In this document: positions 1 through 7,072 of the stretch, in pieces
Layout of the letters: each line of letters opens with the position of its first letter
How positions within the stretch are numbered: position 1 is the first letter of the stretch
Assembly: GCF_000010305.1 (NCBI RefSeq)
Contig: NC_012489.1
Span: 3,603,646 to 3,667,645, forward strand
Length of the DNA: 64,000 nucleotides
Direction: 5' to 3'
Source: Gemmatimonas aurantiaca T-27
GTDB taxonomy: Bacteria > Gemmatimonadota > Gemmatimonadetes > Gemmatimonadales > Gemmatimonadaceae
Notes under the pieces: model-generated
What the model was told of the DNA's origin: nothing
The model's database searches: none
The model's input: only the letters and a program-made list of their open reading frames with translations
Program-made: the position numbers and the translations under genes

Positions 1-270
1 CAGCGCGAAATCCCCCACCTGCGCCTGCATCGGCACATAGCGGGCTTCACGATGTGAGGCACCGCCAATACGCCATGGCTCCTCGCCCTGTTCGGCGAGA
101 TCGGGCAGCGCCAGCCCGGGGCCGGTGGAGACGATTTCTCCTCCCTGCACCGCCTGATTGTCCACCGCCGTGGGCGGCAGATAGAGACCCACCTTCGACC
201 GCTGATCGCCGTCTTCGGTTTTCACGAGTACACGGTCCCCGACAACGATCAATCGTTTGTTCTTGGCCAT
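1..270 (-). CDS. GroES-like co-chaperonin, 3' end cut by window edge
   Basis: The first 90 codons of a minus-strand gene are visible; the rest lies beyond base 1. The reading begins MAKNKRLIVVGDRVLVK and continues with KVGLYLPP and a GGEIVSTGPG stretch. That is the Cpn10/GroES beta-barrel pattern (GDRVLVK near the N terminus, then the conserved V.STGPG strand). The visible part already approaches the length of a normal GroES (about 95 residues) and the barrel appears interrupted by an insertion, so this is a divergent, longer GroES-like protein rather than the canonical partner of GroEL. No groEL is seen in the window. It starts 12 bases downstream of the stop of the M24 peptidase gene, so it is probably the last-transcribed member of that minus-strand run. 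Confidence 0.75.
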   Translation of the reverse strand, partial: MAKNKRLIVVGDRVLVKTEDGDQRSKVGLYLPPTAVDNQAVQGGEIVSTGPGLALPDLAEQGEEPWRIGGASHREARYVPMQAQVGDFAL

Positions 271-282
271 GGAGAAATCTAC

Positions 283-1770
283 TCAGCGCACCAGGTGGAA
301 CGTGGACTGACGCCCGAAAGCCCACCGGACCTTGCCGCTGGCATCGATGATCACGTCCTCTTCCTGCGCCGAACGGACGAGCTGGTTGCCCCACTCCGGC
401 ACCGGCGTGGTGGCCTGCAGTTCGATGGAGTACCACATGCCCGGGATGATCTTGTGATCACCGCGCCCCGGCACGCCGTCCTGATAGTCCCACAGACCGA
501 TCAGGGAACCGGCGCCATGGCCATGCAGGCCGATCGGGTGTGAGTACAGGGTGCCGTCGATCTTTTCGTCGCGCATGCGCTTGAGTGCCGCCGCCAGCAC
601 CTGATTGCCGGTGCGTCCCGGCTTCAGTTCTTCGTTGGTGATGTCCTGCAACCGGTTGGACGCCTGCAGCGCCTTCTTGAGTCCGGCCGGCACATCGGTC
701 TCGCCCGGCTTGAGCACATAGCCCATGTGCTGCGTGTCGGTGTTGAGGCCGAGCGCGGTGATGCCAAAGTCACAGTGCAGCACGTCACCGGGCAGGATGG
801 TCGGGTTCACGCCGACCAGCTCCGGGCTGCCAAACTGCCGCTGCACTTCCACACTGGTCTGGAACCAGGTGCTCAGTCCGAGATCGTTCACACGCTGGCG
901 CATCCACCAGAGCACATCGTCGGCCTTGGTGACACCGGGCTTGATGACTTTGCTCGAGAACGCTTCGCTGATGATCTCCCACGCCACGCGGTTGAGTTCA
1001 CGGAACACCGCTTCTTCTTCCGGCTGACGCGCGGCGATGAGGTCCACGGCCATGGCTTCGGCGTTCACCACCTTCGACGCCCAGGCCGGGCCCAGCGCCT
1101 CCAGCATGCCTTCCTTTTCGCCACTCGAGAGACCATCGGAGAACGCAAAAACCCGCGACGTGTTGATGGCGATCTTCTTCGGCTTCCGCTCTTCGATCAC
1201 CTGCTTGAGCACGTTCCACTGTTCATCGCCCCACAACTCGGCCTGACGGCTGGCATCGCGGCTGCCGGCGGCCGGCGCTCCCACCGGCTTCATGCTGCGC
1301 ACGGCCTTGTACACGTTGCCCTGCGAGGTGCCACCGAGTGCGATGCGTTCCACACCCTGTGCACCGCCACGATCGAAGAAGACGTAGATGGTCCGTCGGC
1401 GGGCCGAAAACGTGGTGGGCGACACCAGTGCCTTGAAGAGCGGGTCTTCGTTGTATTCACGCATCGGCACCACCCACATGTCCACGCCATCGCGGCGCAT
1501 CAGCGCGGGCAGCGTGCGCTCCATGCGCAGCTCCAGCCACTTCTGCTGGTGGAAGGCCTGCTCACGCAACGTCCCGAACGGGCGCAGGGTGTCGGCGGCG
1601 GTGGAGCCCGACGTGCGGGCGCCTGGCGTGGCCGGGCTCACGACGGGCTGCGCGCCCAGTTCAGAGGCCATCAACGAAGCCGCCAGAGCGGCCGCCGCGA
1701 ACGACAGGGCATGCGGCAGGACCTGCGTCGTGCCAAACGGACGCGGAGTGGTGCGGCGAAGACGAACCAT
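283..1770 (-). CDS. Secreted M24-family (aminopeptidase P-like) metallopeptidase
   Basis: A 495-residue protein of the pita-bread metallopeptidase family (Xaa-Pro aminopeptidase/creatinase fold). I start it at ATG 1770 (MVRLRRTTPRPFGT), which gives a basic n-region, a hydrophobic Ala/Leu segment and an ...ELGAQP cleavage region, that is, a signal peptide; the open frame further upstream would run into the preceding gene. The N-terminal half is the non-catalytic creatinase-N-like domain. The C-terminal half shows the five expected metal ligands: Asp in LHCDFG, Asp in NTDTQH, His in GLHGHGAGS, Glu in WYSIELQ and Glu in RSAQEEDVI. It should therefore be an active dinuclear-metal exopeptidase in the periplasm or outside, cleaving N-terminal residues (often before Pro). 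It is co-oriented with the GroES-like gene and the membrane-protein gene on either side. Confidence 0.88.
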   Translation of the reverse strand: MVRLRRTTPRPFGTTQVLPHALSFAAAALAASLMASELGAQPVVSPATPGARTSGSTAADTLRPFGTLREQAFHQQKWLELRMERTLPALMRRDGVDMWVVPMREYNEDPLFKALVSPTTFSARRRTIYVFFDRGGAQGVERIALGGTSQGNVYKAVRSMKPVGAPAAGSRDASRQAELWGDEQWNVLKQVIEERKPKKIAINTSRVFAFSDGLSSGEKEGMLEALGPAWASKVVNAEAMAVDLIAARQPEEEAVFRELNRVAWEIISEAFSSKVIKPGVTKADDVLWWMRQRVNDLGLSTWFQTSVEVQRQFGSPELVGVNPTILPGDVLHCDFGITALGLNTDTQHMGYVLKPGETDVPAGLKKALQASNRLQDITNEELKPGRTGNQVLAAALKRMRDEKIDGTLYSHPIGLHGHGAGSLIGLWDYQDGVPGRGDHKIIPGMWYSIELQATTPVPEWGNQLVRSAQEEDVIIDASGKVRWAFGRQSTFHLVR

Positions 1771-1796
1771 GTCCACCAACGGGATGAAGGGAAGGA

Positions 1797-2291
1797 TCAG
1801 TGTGCCGGGCGAGCGTCCTGGCGCTGGTCGACGGCCCGTCGCACAAGTTGCACGACGAGGGCGAGAACCAGCACAAACGGAATGACGACCACGCCACGTT
1901 GCAGCAGGGTCTGTGCAGCCAACGGCCACCAGTCACCCCACGTTGCGAGTTGGGAGCCAAGCCGCTCCCGGCCAGCGGCAATGAGCAGGGAGCTCATGCC
2001 AAGTTCCACGGCCACTTCAATGATCAGGAAGGCCAGCACCCGCAGCGGCCAGCGCCGCACGGGAAAGTTGCCGAGGTGCCAGGTGAGCATGCCGCAGAGG
2101 AACAGCATGGCAATGGTCAGACCGGCGACAAACAGCAACCAGTTGTCGGTGCCCAGCAGGACGACGCGCCACAGGCGCAACACGATCCCGGTGATGCCGG
2201 CCGGTTCGACGGTGCGAATGGCAAAGGCCCGCAACGGATGCAGGTGCTCTTCGCCCCAATGGATGACTTCGCGCGGAAAGAACCGGGACAT
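1797..2291 (-). CDS. Hypothetical four-helix integral membrane protein
   Basis: A 164-residue protein that I do not recognise. It starts MSRFFPREVIHWGEEHLHPL and contains about four hydrophobic spans (roughly residues 30-48, 52-72, 85-108 and 130-152) with an Arg-rich, hydrophilic C-terminal tail. No catalytic motif is visible. It ends 26 bases before the start of the M24 peptidase gene on the same strand, so the two are probably co-transcribed. Similar small membrane proteins occur in many bacteria without known function. Confidence 0.65.
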   Translation of the reverse strand: MSRFFPREVIHWGEEHLHPLRAFAIRTVEPAGITGIVLRLWRVVLLGTDNWLLFVAGLTIAMLFLCGMLTWHLGNFPVRRWPLRVLAFLIIEVAVELGMSSLLIAAGRERLGSQLATWGDWWPLAAQTLLQRGVVVIPFVLVLALVVQLVRRAVDQRQDARPAH

Positions 2292-2333
2292 CCTCGCAAG
2301 CTACGCCCCCACCTGCCTGCCGCCAGCCCGGGT

Positions 2334-2350
2334 GTGACACGACGTGTCAC
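2334..2350. repeat. Small inverted repeat between esterase and membrane-protein genes
   Basis: GTGACAC-GAC-GTGTCAC forms a 7-bp perfect dyad with a 3-base loop in the 69-base gap after the esterase stop. It lacks a T tract, so it could be a weak transcription terminator/attenuator or a protein-binding site; the sequence does not decide. Confidence 0.35.
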
Positions 2351-2360
2351 CGACGGGGCG

Positions 2361-3362
2361 TTACCGCGCGACGCGATCGAGCAGGAACCGCAGGCTTTCC
2401 GGTGAATGGGAACGCCAGTAGTCCCAGTTGTGTGTCCCGGGCCATTCGCGGTAGGTGTGGGGCATGCCGAGTCGCGTGAGTGTCGCGTCGAAGTCGGCGT
2501 TCTGGGCGTGCCACGGGTCGTCCACGCCCACATCGATGAGCAAGGCGGGCCAGGTAGCCTTTCCGGCTTTGACGCGGCTGGCGAGGCGTTCAGCGAAGAC
2601 CTGCGGGTCTCGGCCGCGCCACGCGATGCTGTCATGACCGAACGCGGTCCAGAGTTGTGGCCACAACGAACGGGCGGCGAGCGCCATCTCCTCACGATCG
2701 CGTGCGTACTTCACGCCACGGGACTTCTGCACGCTGTCGGGCAGCAGGCGGGGTGACAACACGCCACTGTGACTGGCGGCGGCCGCGAAGTAGGTGGGGT
2801 AGTTGAGCGCCAGCGTGATGGCGCCGTAGCCCCCCATGCTGAGACCGGCGATGCCGCGGTGTGCCCGGTCGGCGCGCGTGCGATAGTGGCTGTCGACCCA
2901 GCGCACGATGTCGAACGTGATGTAGTCGTCGTACCGGGTCCACGGCACGCAGTACGTGGCAGCCGGCTCGCGGCGGGTGGTATCGCGCTCACAGGGGCCC
3001 ATGTCCGGCAGCACACCCCAGGTGGTGTACCAGCCATCGTCCCCGTCGGGCATGGCGATGATGGCCTCGGGAGCACCGGCAGCGATCAGCGAATCCATGG
3101 TGCGATGCAACGCGCCCGCATCCACCCAATTGCGCTCGTTGCCGGTTTTGCCGTGCAGGTAGTACAGCACCGGATACCGGCGTGACGTGCCGCGGTGGTA
3201 CGAAGGCGGCAGATAAACGGTCAGGGCCTTTTGCACCCCGAGGGCCTGCGCCCACAGGGTATCCGTGCGCACCGTGCCGGTTCCCGTCTGCGCCTGCGCG
3301 GCGGCAGGCGCCGTGAGCGAGGTGCCAAGCACCAGCGCGGCGAGAGCCCTCAGGATGCGCAT
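2361..3362 (-). CDS. Secreted alpha/beta-hydrolase, esterase D/feruloyl-esterase type
   Basis: A 333-residue putative esterase. Residues 1-22 form a signal peptide (hydrophobic core then AAAQAQ). The mature part carries the esterase-D family signature: YPVLYYLHGKTGNERNW (oxyanion region, residues 63-79), nucleophile elbow GLSMGG with Ser175, a likely acid in LLIDVGVDDPW (Asp277 or 281/282) and a catalytic His in PGTHNWDYW (His311). Members cleave short acyl or feruloyl esters and related bonds; the natural substrate cannot be read from the sequence. It follows lepB closely (5-base gap), so it is likely expressed from the same minus-strand transcript. Confidence 0.85.
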   Translation of the reverse strand: MRILRALAALVLGTSLTAPAAAQAQTGTGTVRTDTLWAQALGVQKALTVYLPPSYHRGTSRRYPVLYYLHGKTGNERNWVDAGALHRTMDSLIAAGAPEAIIAMPDGDDGWYTTWGVLPDMGPCERDTTRREPAATYCVPWTRYDDYITFDIVRWVDSHYRTRADRAHRGIAGLSMGGYGAITLALNYPTYFAAAASHSGVLSPRLLPDSVQKSRGVKYARDREEMALAARSLWPQLWTAFGHDSIAWRGRDPQVFAERLASRVKAGKATWPALLIDVGVDDPWHAQNADFDATLTRLGMPHTYREWPGTHNWDYWRSHSPESLRFLLDRVAR

Positions 3363-3367
3363 GGGTG

Positions 3368-4168
3368 TTAGCGGATCACGTCACCGATGCGTCCCCACCG
3401 GATGTCGGTGAGGAAGGGGAGCGGGCGATCGCTGTCCTGGGCGTTGTACGAGTAGTACACGAACACCGGGCGGCCGCGCACGTTTTCCCTCGGTACCATG
3501 CCCCAGTAGCGACCGTCCTTGGAGTCGTAGCGATTGTCGCCGAGCATGAAGAGATGGCCCTCGGGTACGACGAGCGGCCCCCAATCATCGAGCGTAGGGG
3601 ACGCCGGCGGATCGCCTCCGGCAGTCCCGCGCACCTCGAACTGATGCTGCCAGGCGAACAGCGGATGCGAAAACCCGCCGTCTCCACGCGGGTTCTGCTG
3701 CGCGGCGAAGCCCTGCCGCTGCGGCATGCCGTTCACGTGCAGCAGCGCCCCACGCATCCAGATCGTATCGCCGGCCACCGCGACCAGACGCTTGACCAGG
3801 GTGGGGTTCGGATCTTCCGGCTGGTCGATCTGATTGGGCGAAACGAACACCACGACATCACCGCGTTCCGGCTCGTCGTAGCCCGGCAGGTTGATGTTGG
3901 TGAACGGCACGTGCGGCCCGTACGCCAGCTTGTTCACGAACAGCCAGTCCCCGACGAGCAGGGTGGGGATCATGCTCCCTGACGGAATCCGGTAGGCCTC
4001 GATGAGGAAGGTCCGGATGGCGAGGAAAATCGCCACGGTGACGAGCACCGCTTTGACGTTTTCCCAGACACTGACGCCGCTCCCCGAGGAACCGGCGGAG
4101 GACTTGCCGCTACGCAGGGCGGAGACGCTGGAGCGTTCACTGGAACGATCGGACTTCTTCGAGGCCAC
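3368..4168 (-). CDS. lepB: Signal peptidase I
   Basis: A 266-residue type I leader peptidase that cleaves signal peptides of exported proteins at the outer face of the inner membrane. After a Ser-rich cytoplasmic extension (residues 1-33) comes one transmembrane helix (about 37-54), then the catalytic Ser in RIPSGSM (Ser65), the general-base Lys in NPTLVKRLVAVAGD (Lys126) and the box-E motif GDNRYDSKDGRYWG. All catalytic boxes are intact. The long Ser/Lys/Arg-rich N-terminal tail is unusual but precedented. It is the only Lep in the window, next to the secreted esterase gene and downstream of the SWIB gene terminator. Confidence 0.95.
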   Translation of the reverse strand: MASKKSDRSSERSSVSALRSGKSSAGSSGSGVSVWENVKAVLVTVAIFLAIRTFLIEAYRIPSGSMIPTLLVGDWLFVNKLAYGPHVPFTNINLPGYDEPERGDVVVFVSPNQIDQPEDPNPTLVKRLVAVAGDTIWMRGALLHVNGMPQRQGFAAQQNPRGDGGFSHPLFAWQHQFEVRGTAGGDPPASPTLDDWGPLVVPEGHLFMLGDNRYDSKDGRYWGMVPRENVRGRPVFVYYSYNAQDSDRPLPFLTDIRWGRIGDVIR

Positions 4169-4225
4169 AGGCGGAGCGGGTGGAGAGACGTGGGAGAGGC
4201 GGTGGTACGAACGGGGAGAAATCTA

Positions 4226-4255
4226 AAGGGGCGCATCCGGCAGGACGCGCCCCTT
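4226..4255 (-). terminator. Rho-independent-type terminator after the SWIB gene
   Basis: AAGGGGCGC (4226-4234) pairs with GCGCCCCTT (4247-4255); three more pairs inside leave a GGCA loop. On the minus strand the stem is followed by TTTAGATTTCT. It sits 27 bases past the SWIB stop and before lepB, so it probably separates the two units. Confidence 0.75.
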
Positions 4256-4282
4256 CAAACATACGGCGAAAACCGGGGAAGG

Positions 4283-4705
4283 TTACTTCAGATGCGCCGA
4301 CACGAGCTTCGTCATGTCGAACATGCTGACGGTCTTCTTGCCGCCGAAAACGACCTTGAGCTTGTCGTCGGCGTTGATGTTGCGCTTGTTGGTCTTGTCC
4401 TGGAGGTTGTTCTTCTTGATGTACGCCCAGAGCTTCTTGACCACTTCGGTGCGCGGCAGCGGCTTGTCGCCGACGATCGCGGCCAGATCCGAGCTCGGGG
4501 TCAGCGCCTTCATGAACGCCGCATTCGGCGTGCGCTTGGCGGCCTTCTTCGGAGCCGCCTTCTTGGCCGGAGCGGCCTTCTTGGCCGGGGCCTTCTTGGC
4601 GGCAGCCTTCTTCGGCGCGGCCTTCTTCGGAGCAGCCTTCTTTGCAGCTTTCTTCGGGGCAGCCTTCTTTGCAGCCTTTTTCGCGGACTTCTTCGCAGCG
4701 GCCAT
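4283..4705 (-). CDS. SWIB/MDM2-domain protein with histone H1-like Lys/Ala tail
   Basis: A 140-residue protein made of two parts. Residues 1-58 are a low-complexity Lys/Ala/Pro tail built of AAPKK/AAKK units, like bacterial histone H1-like proteins and expected to bind DNA non-specifically. Residues 60-140 form a SWIB/MDM2 domain (PLPRTEVVKKLWAYIKKNNL, then DDKLKVVFGG and VSMFDMTKLVSAHLK). In eukaryotes the SWIB fold belongs to chromatin remodelling complexes; in bacteria, including chlamydiae, it occurs alone or fused to topoisomerase. Here it is a stand-alone nucleoid-associated candidate. A terminator follows it, so it is probably a single-gene unit; the 286 bases upstream hold a three-copy sequence element. 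Confidence 0.88.
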   Translation of the reverse strand: MAAAKKSAKKAAKKAAPKKAAKKAAPKKAAPKKAAAKKAPAKKAAPAKKAAPKKAAKRTPNAAFMKALTPSSDLAAIVGDKPLPRTEVVKKLWAYIKKNNLQDKTNKRNINADDKLKVVFGGKKTVSMFDMTKLVSAHLK

Positions 4706-4839
4706 GTCGTCTCCTGATGTGGTGACCGTGTGGGTCGTGTCGAGCCCTCACTGATCTCGACGGGTCGCGCGAAGTCGGAAGCCTCGCGGACGGCCACAAA
4801 CTACAATCACGAGTTAGGCGCGCAATAGGGCTTCGCGCG

Positions 4840-4906
4840 TTTTCCCTCTGGGAATTGGTGTTTTTTTGCGTTTTTCCCTCGGAAGCGCGACAAATTTCCC
4901 TCGGAA
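4840..4906. repeat. Three copies of a TTTCCCTCGGAA-like element upstream of the SWIB gene
   Basis: TTTTCCCTCTGGGAA (4840-4854), TTTTTCCCTCGGAA (4871-4884) and TTTCCCTCGGAA (4895-4906) occur in 67 bases in the gap between nfo and the SWIB gene. The last two are followed by GCGC or ACGC. The AT-rich spacing in an otherwise GC-rich gap suggests a regulatory site array or a degraded repeat; no matching protein can be named. Confidence 0.45.
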
Positions 4907-4991
4907 ACGCCTCCGCACGTGACGGAATGCGCTCGCAGCGTGCGCGGCGTATCGCATGATCTGCGGTTTCCGCGCACGTTCGGCGCCGCGC

Positions 4992-5891
4992 TTACGCCGT
5001 TTCCTGCGCGAGCGCCCGCAGCAAGGCGATGGACTTCACGTCCCACGGGTCGGGGGTATCGTCGTCGTCGGCCACCGTTTCGATCTCCTGCGGCGTCTCG
5101 AGAATGAGCGGGATGCCCTGCGCCCGCCGATCCTGCAGCAGCCAGCCGAACGGTGTCGCACCGATCAGTCCCTCGCCGATGCAGCGATGGCGATCCTTGT
5201 TCGATCCGCAGGCCCCTTCGCTGTCATTGAGATGCAGGAAGGCCGGCGGTTCGCCCGTGGCCTGCTCGAAGGCGTCAAGCACCTCCGTAAGAGCGGCACG
5301 CGATTCGGCGATCGGAAACCCGGAGGCAAACAGGTGACAGGTGTCGAGACCATACCCAGTGCGATGGCGGTCGGCGGCCGGAATGCCCCGCAACATGGCG
5401 CCCACTTCCTCCGGCGTACGTCCCACCGTGGTGCCGGCACCGGCGGTGTTCTCGATGAGCAGGCGCGTCCGCCCCTCCGGCACAGCGGCCAGGGCCCGGC
5501 GCATCGCCTCACTCACGCGCGCGATCGCCGCATCGCGGTCGCCGTCGGTGGCTGCCCCGGGATGAAAACACACCCCCTTCACCCCGAGCGTGGTGGAACG
5601 CTCGAACTCCTTTGCGAGCCCCGCCGCCGCGCGGGCCCACTTCTCTTCGTCAGGCGTGGCGCAGTTGAGCACATACGCCGCGTGCACGATGACGTGTTCG
5701 GGACGAATGCCGGCGATCTCCAGCGCTTCCTGCCATCGCGCCAGCCGCTCCGGCTTCACGCCCACCTTGTCGTTGTAAAACTTCGGCACCGCGCTGAACA
5801 CTTGCAGCGCCTGCATGCCCGCGCGTCCGGCGCGGCGGGCGGCCATCGGAATGCCACCTTCGTCGAGGCAGTGGGAACCAAGCAGCAACAT
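4992..5891 (-). CDS. nfo: Endonuclease IV-type AP endonuclease
   Basis: A 299-residue TIM-barrel apurinic/apyrimidinic endonuclease of base-excision repair, with a tri-zinc site. I start at ATG 5891 so that the protein opens MLLLGSHCLDEGG, matching the usual LGAHVSxxGG start of the family. Likely metal ligands are in VIVHAAYV, LLIENTAGAG, GLDTCHLFASG, FLHLNDSEG, DRHRCIGEG and LILETP, so the site looks complete. An alternative ATG 30 bases upstream is less consistent with the family. It lies 69 bases downstream of a lipoprotein gene on the same strand. Confidence 0.92.
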   Translation of the reverse strand: MLLLGSHCLDEGGIPMAARRAGRAGMQALQVFSAVPKFYNDKVGVKPERLARWQEALEIAGIRPEHVIVHAAYVLNCATPDEEKWARAAAGLAKEFERSTTLGVKGVCFHPGAATDGDRDAAIARVSEAMRRALAAVPEGRTRLLIENTAGAGTTVGRTPEEVGAMLRGIPAADRHRTGYGLDTCHLFASGFPIAESRAALTEVLDAFEQATGEPPAFLHLNDSEGACGSNKDRHRCIGEGLIGATPFGWLLQDRRAQGIPLILETPQEIETVADDDDTPDPWDVKSIALLRALAQETA

Positions 5892-5960
5892 GACGTCGTC
5901 GTGGTGAAAGAACGAAAGCACAACCTGCGGGAATGGCGCCGGTGACGTGTCCGCCGTGAA

Positions 5961-6986
5961 TCAGTGAATGCGGGCGCGACGCACCAGGAAGGTGGGCTCG
6001 GCGGTGGGCGCCCCGAACTCGCTCCATCCGACCACGACCGCGCGCCCCTGCACCGCCACATACGGATCACGCGACTCCGTGCTGCCGACGCTCACGGTCT
6101 GCCGTTCCTCGAAGATATGCCCCGCCGTGCGCGAGACCGCGAGCCCGATACGCCCCCGGCCGCGGCCATTGGGATCTTCATAGGTGACGGCGACCAGGTC
6201 ACCGTCAGAGGCGACACGCACCTCTCCCAGACGGGCACCATACAGGACGGCCACCGGCGGTTCGAACAACGCGTGCGGAGTCATCTGATGCGCATAGAAG
6301 ATGCCGGGGCCTTCCGGCCCGGTGAGCGCATACGCGACATGCACGTATCCATTGATGCTGTCCACCGCCAAACTCGGCGCGGGACGGGCGCATCCATACG
6401 CGCCGCGCTCCGACGCCTGCGCATCACGCGGCCCCTGATCGAGCGTGTCCACCGGAATCGGCCCGCGCCACATGGCACGCATCGGCCCTCCCGGCACGGA
6501 ATCGCGCCAGGCCGCCATGAGAAAAACCCGCCCACCGGTCGCCCGTGTCCACCAGGCCGCGACCTGTCCGTGTCCTTGCTTGGGGTCGCTGCCCCCCGCG
6601 GTCACGATGCGCAGAGAGCGGGCGCAACGCAGGGAGTCCATCGGCGCCGCGCCGTCTCCCAGCGGGGCGTCGGTGGCCTGCCCGGTGCCCGTGGACGGAA
6701 TCGTGGCCGCCGATGTCAGCGTCTGTGTCGCTTCGGCCATCGCTCCGACACGCGCGAACAGCAGCGAGGCCGCCCCGGCTTCACGCAGACGATCCTGCGT
6801 CTCGAGGAAATCGGCATACGGCGTGTTGGCGCGCAGCGTGGAGTCGTACGGCACAAACGGCGGGTGGGCGAGTGGCGACGGATTCGCGGTGCGTTCCGGC
6901 GCGGCGTCGGCCCAGGTCAGGGCGGGCTGCTCGCATGCGGCCAGAGGCAGGCAGAGCGCTGCCCCGAGGAGGAGCTTGTAGACCAT
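5961..6986 (-). CDS. Lipoprotein with sialidase-like beta-propeller repeats
   Basis: A 341-residue exported protein. The chosen start (6986) gives MVYKLLLGAALCLPLAACEQ, a lipoprotein signal with lipobox LAAC, so Cys19 is the likely lipidated residue; longer upstream frames lack any signal. The mature part has repeated strands with SLAVDSINGYVHVAYAL, VRVASDGDLVAVTYEDPNG and PYVAVQGRAVVVGWSEFG, the D.x.G.x.hhVxW/Y rhythm of BNR/sialidase-type propellers. The substrate and activity are unknown; no complete Asp-box set is obvious, so a binding role is as likely as hydrolysis. Divergent from pruA across an 86-base gap. Confidence 0.7.
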   Translation of the reverse strand: MVYKLLLGAALCLPLAACEQPALTWADAAPERTANPSPLAHPPFVPYDSTLRANTPYADFLETQDRLREAGAASLLFARVGAMAEATQTLTSAATIPSTGTGQATDAPLGDGAAPMDSLRCARSLRIVTAGGSDPKQGHGQVAAWWTRATGGRVFLMAAWRDSVPGGPMRAMWRGPIPVDTLDQGPRDAQASERGAYGCARPAPSLAVDSINGYVHVAYALTGPEGPGIFYAHQMTPHALFEPPVAVLYGARLGEVRVASDGDLVAVTYEDPNGRGRGRIGLAVSRTAGHIFEERQTVSVGSTESRDPYVAVQGRAVVVGWSEFGAPTAEPTFLVRRARIH

Positions 6987-7072
6987 GTGCGAAGGGTACT
7001 CAGGGAACGCGCCGACGCTAGCTTTCCCGGTCTGAGGTTCGCTCTCAAATCCTGACTTGCCGGAGATTTCCG

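Noticed and set aside
727-2337. Long plus-strand open frame opposite the M24 peptidase and membrane-protein genes
   Set aside because: It is rich in His, Arg and Gly with no family resemblance and lies antisense to two clear genes; typical of shadow frames in GC-rich DNA.
4807-5046. 79-codon minus-strand frame crossing the nfo end and the upstream gap
   Set aside because: No ribosome site, overlaps the nfo coding end, and consists mainly of the repeated TTTCCCTCGGAA region.
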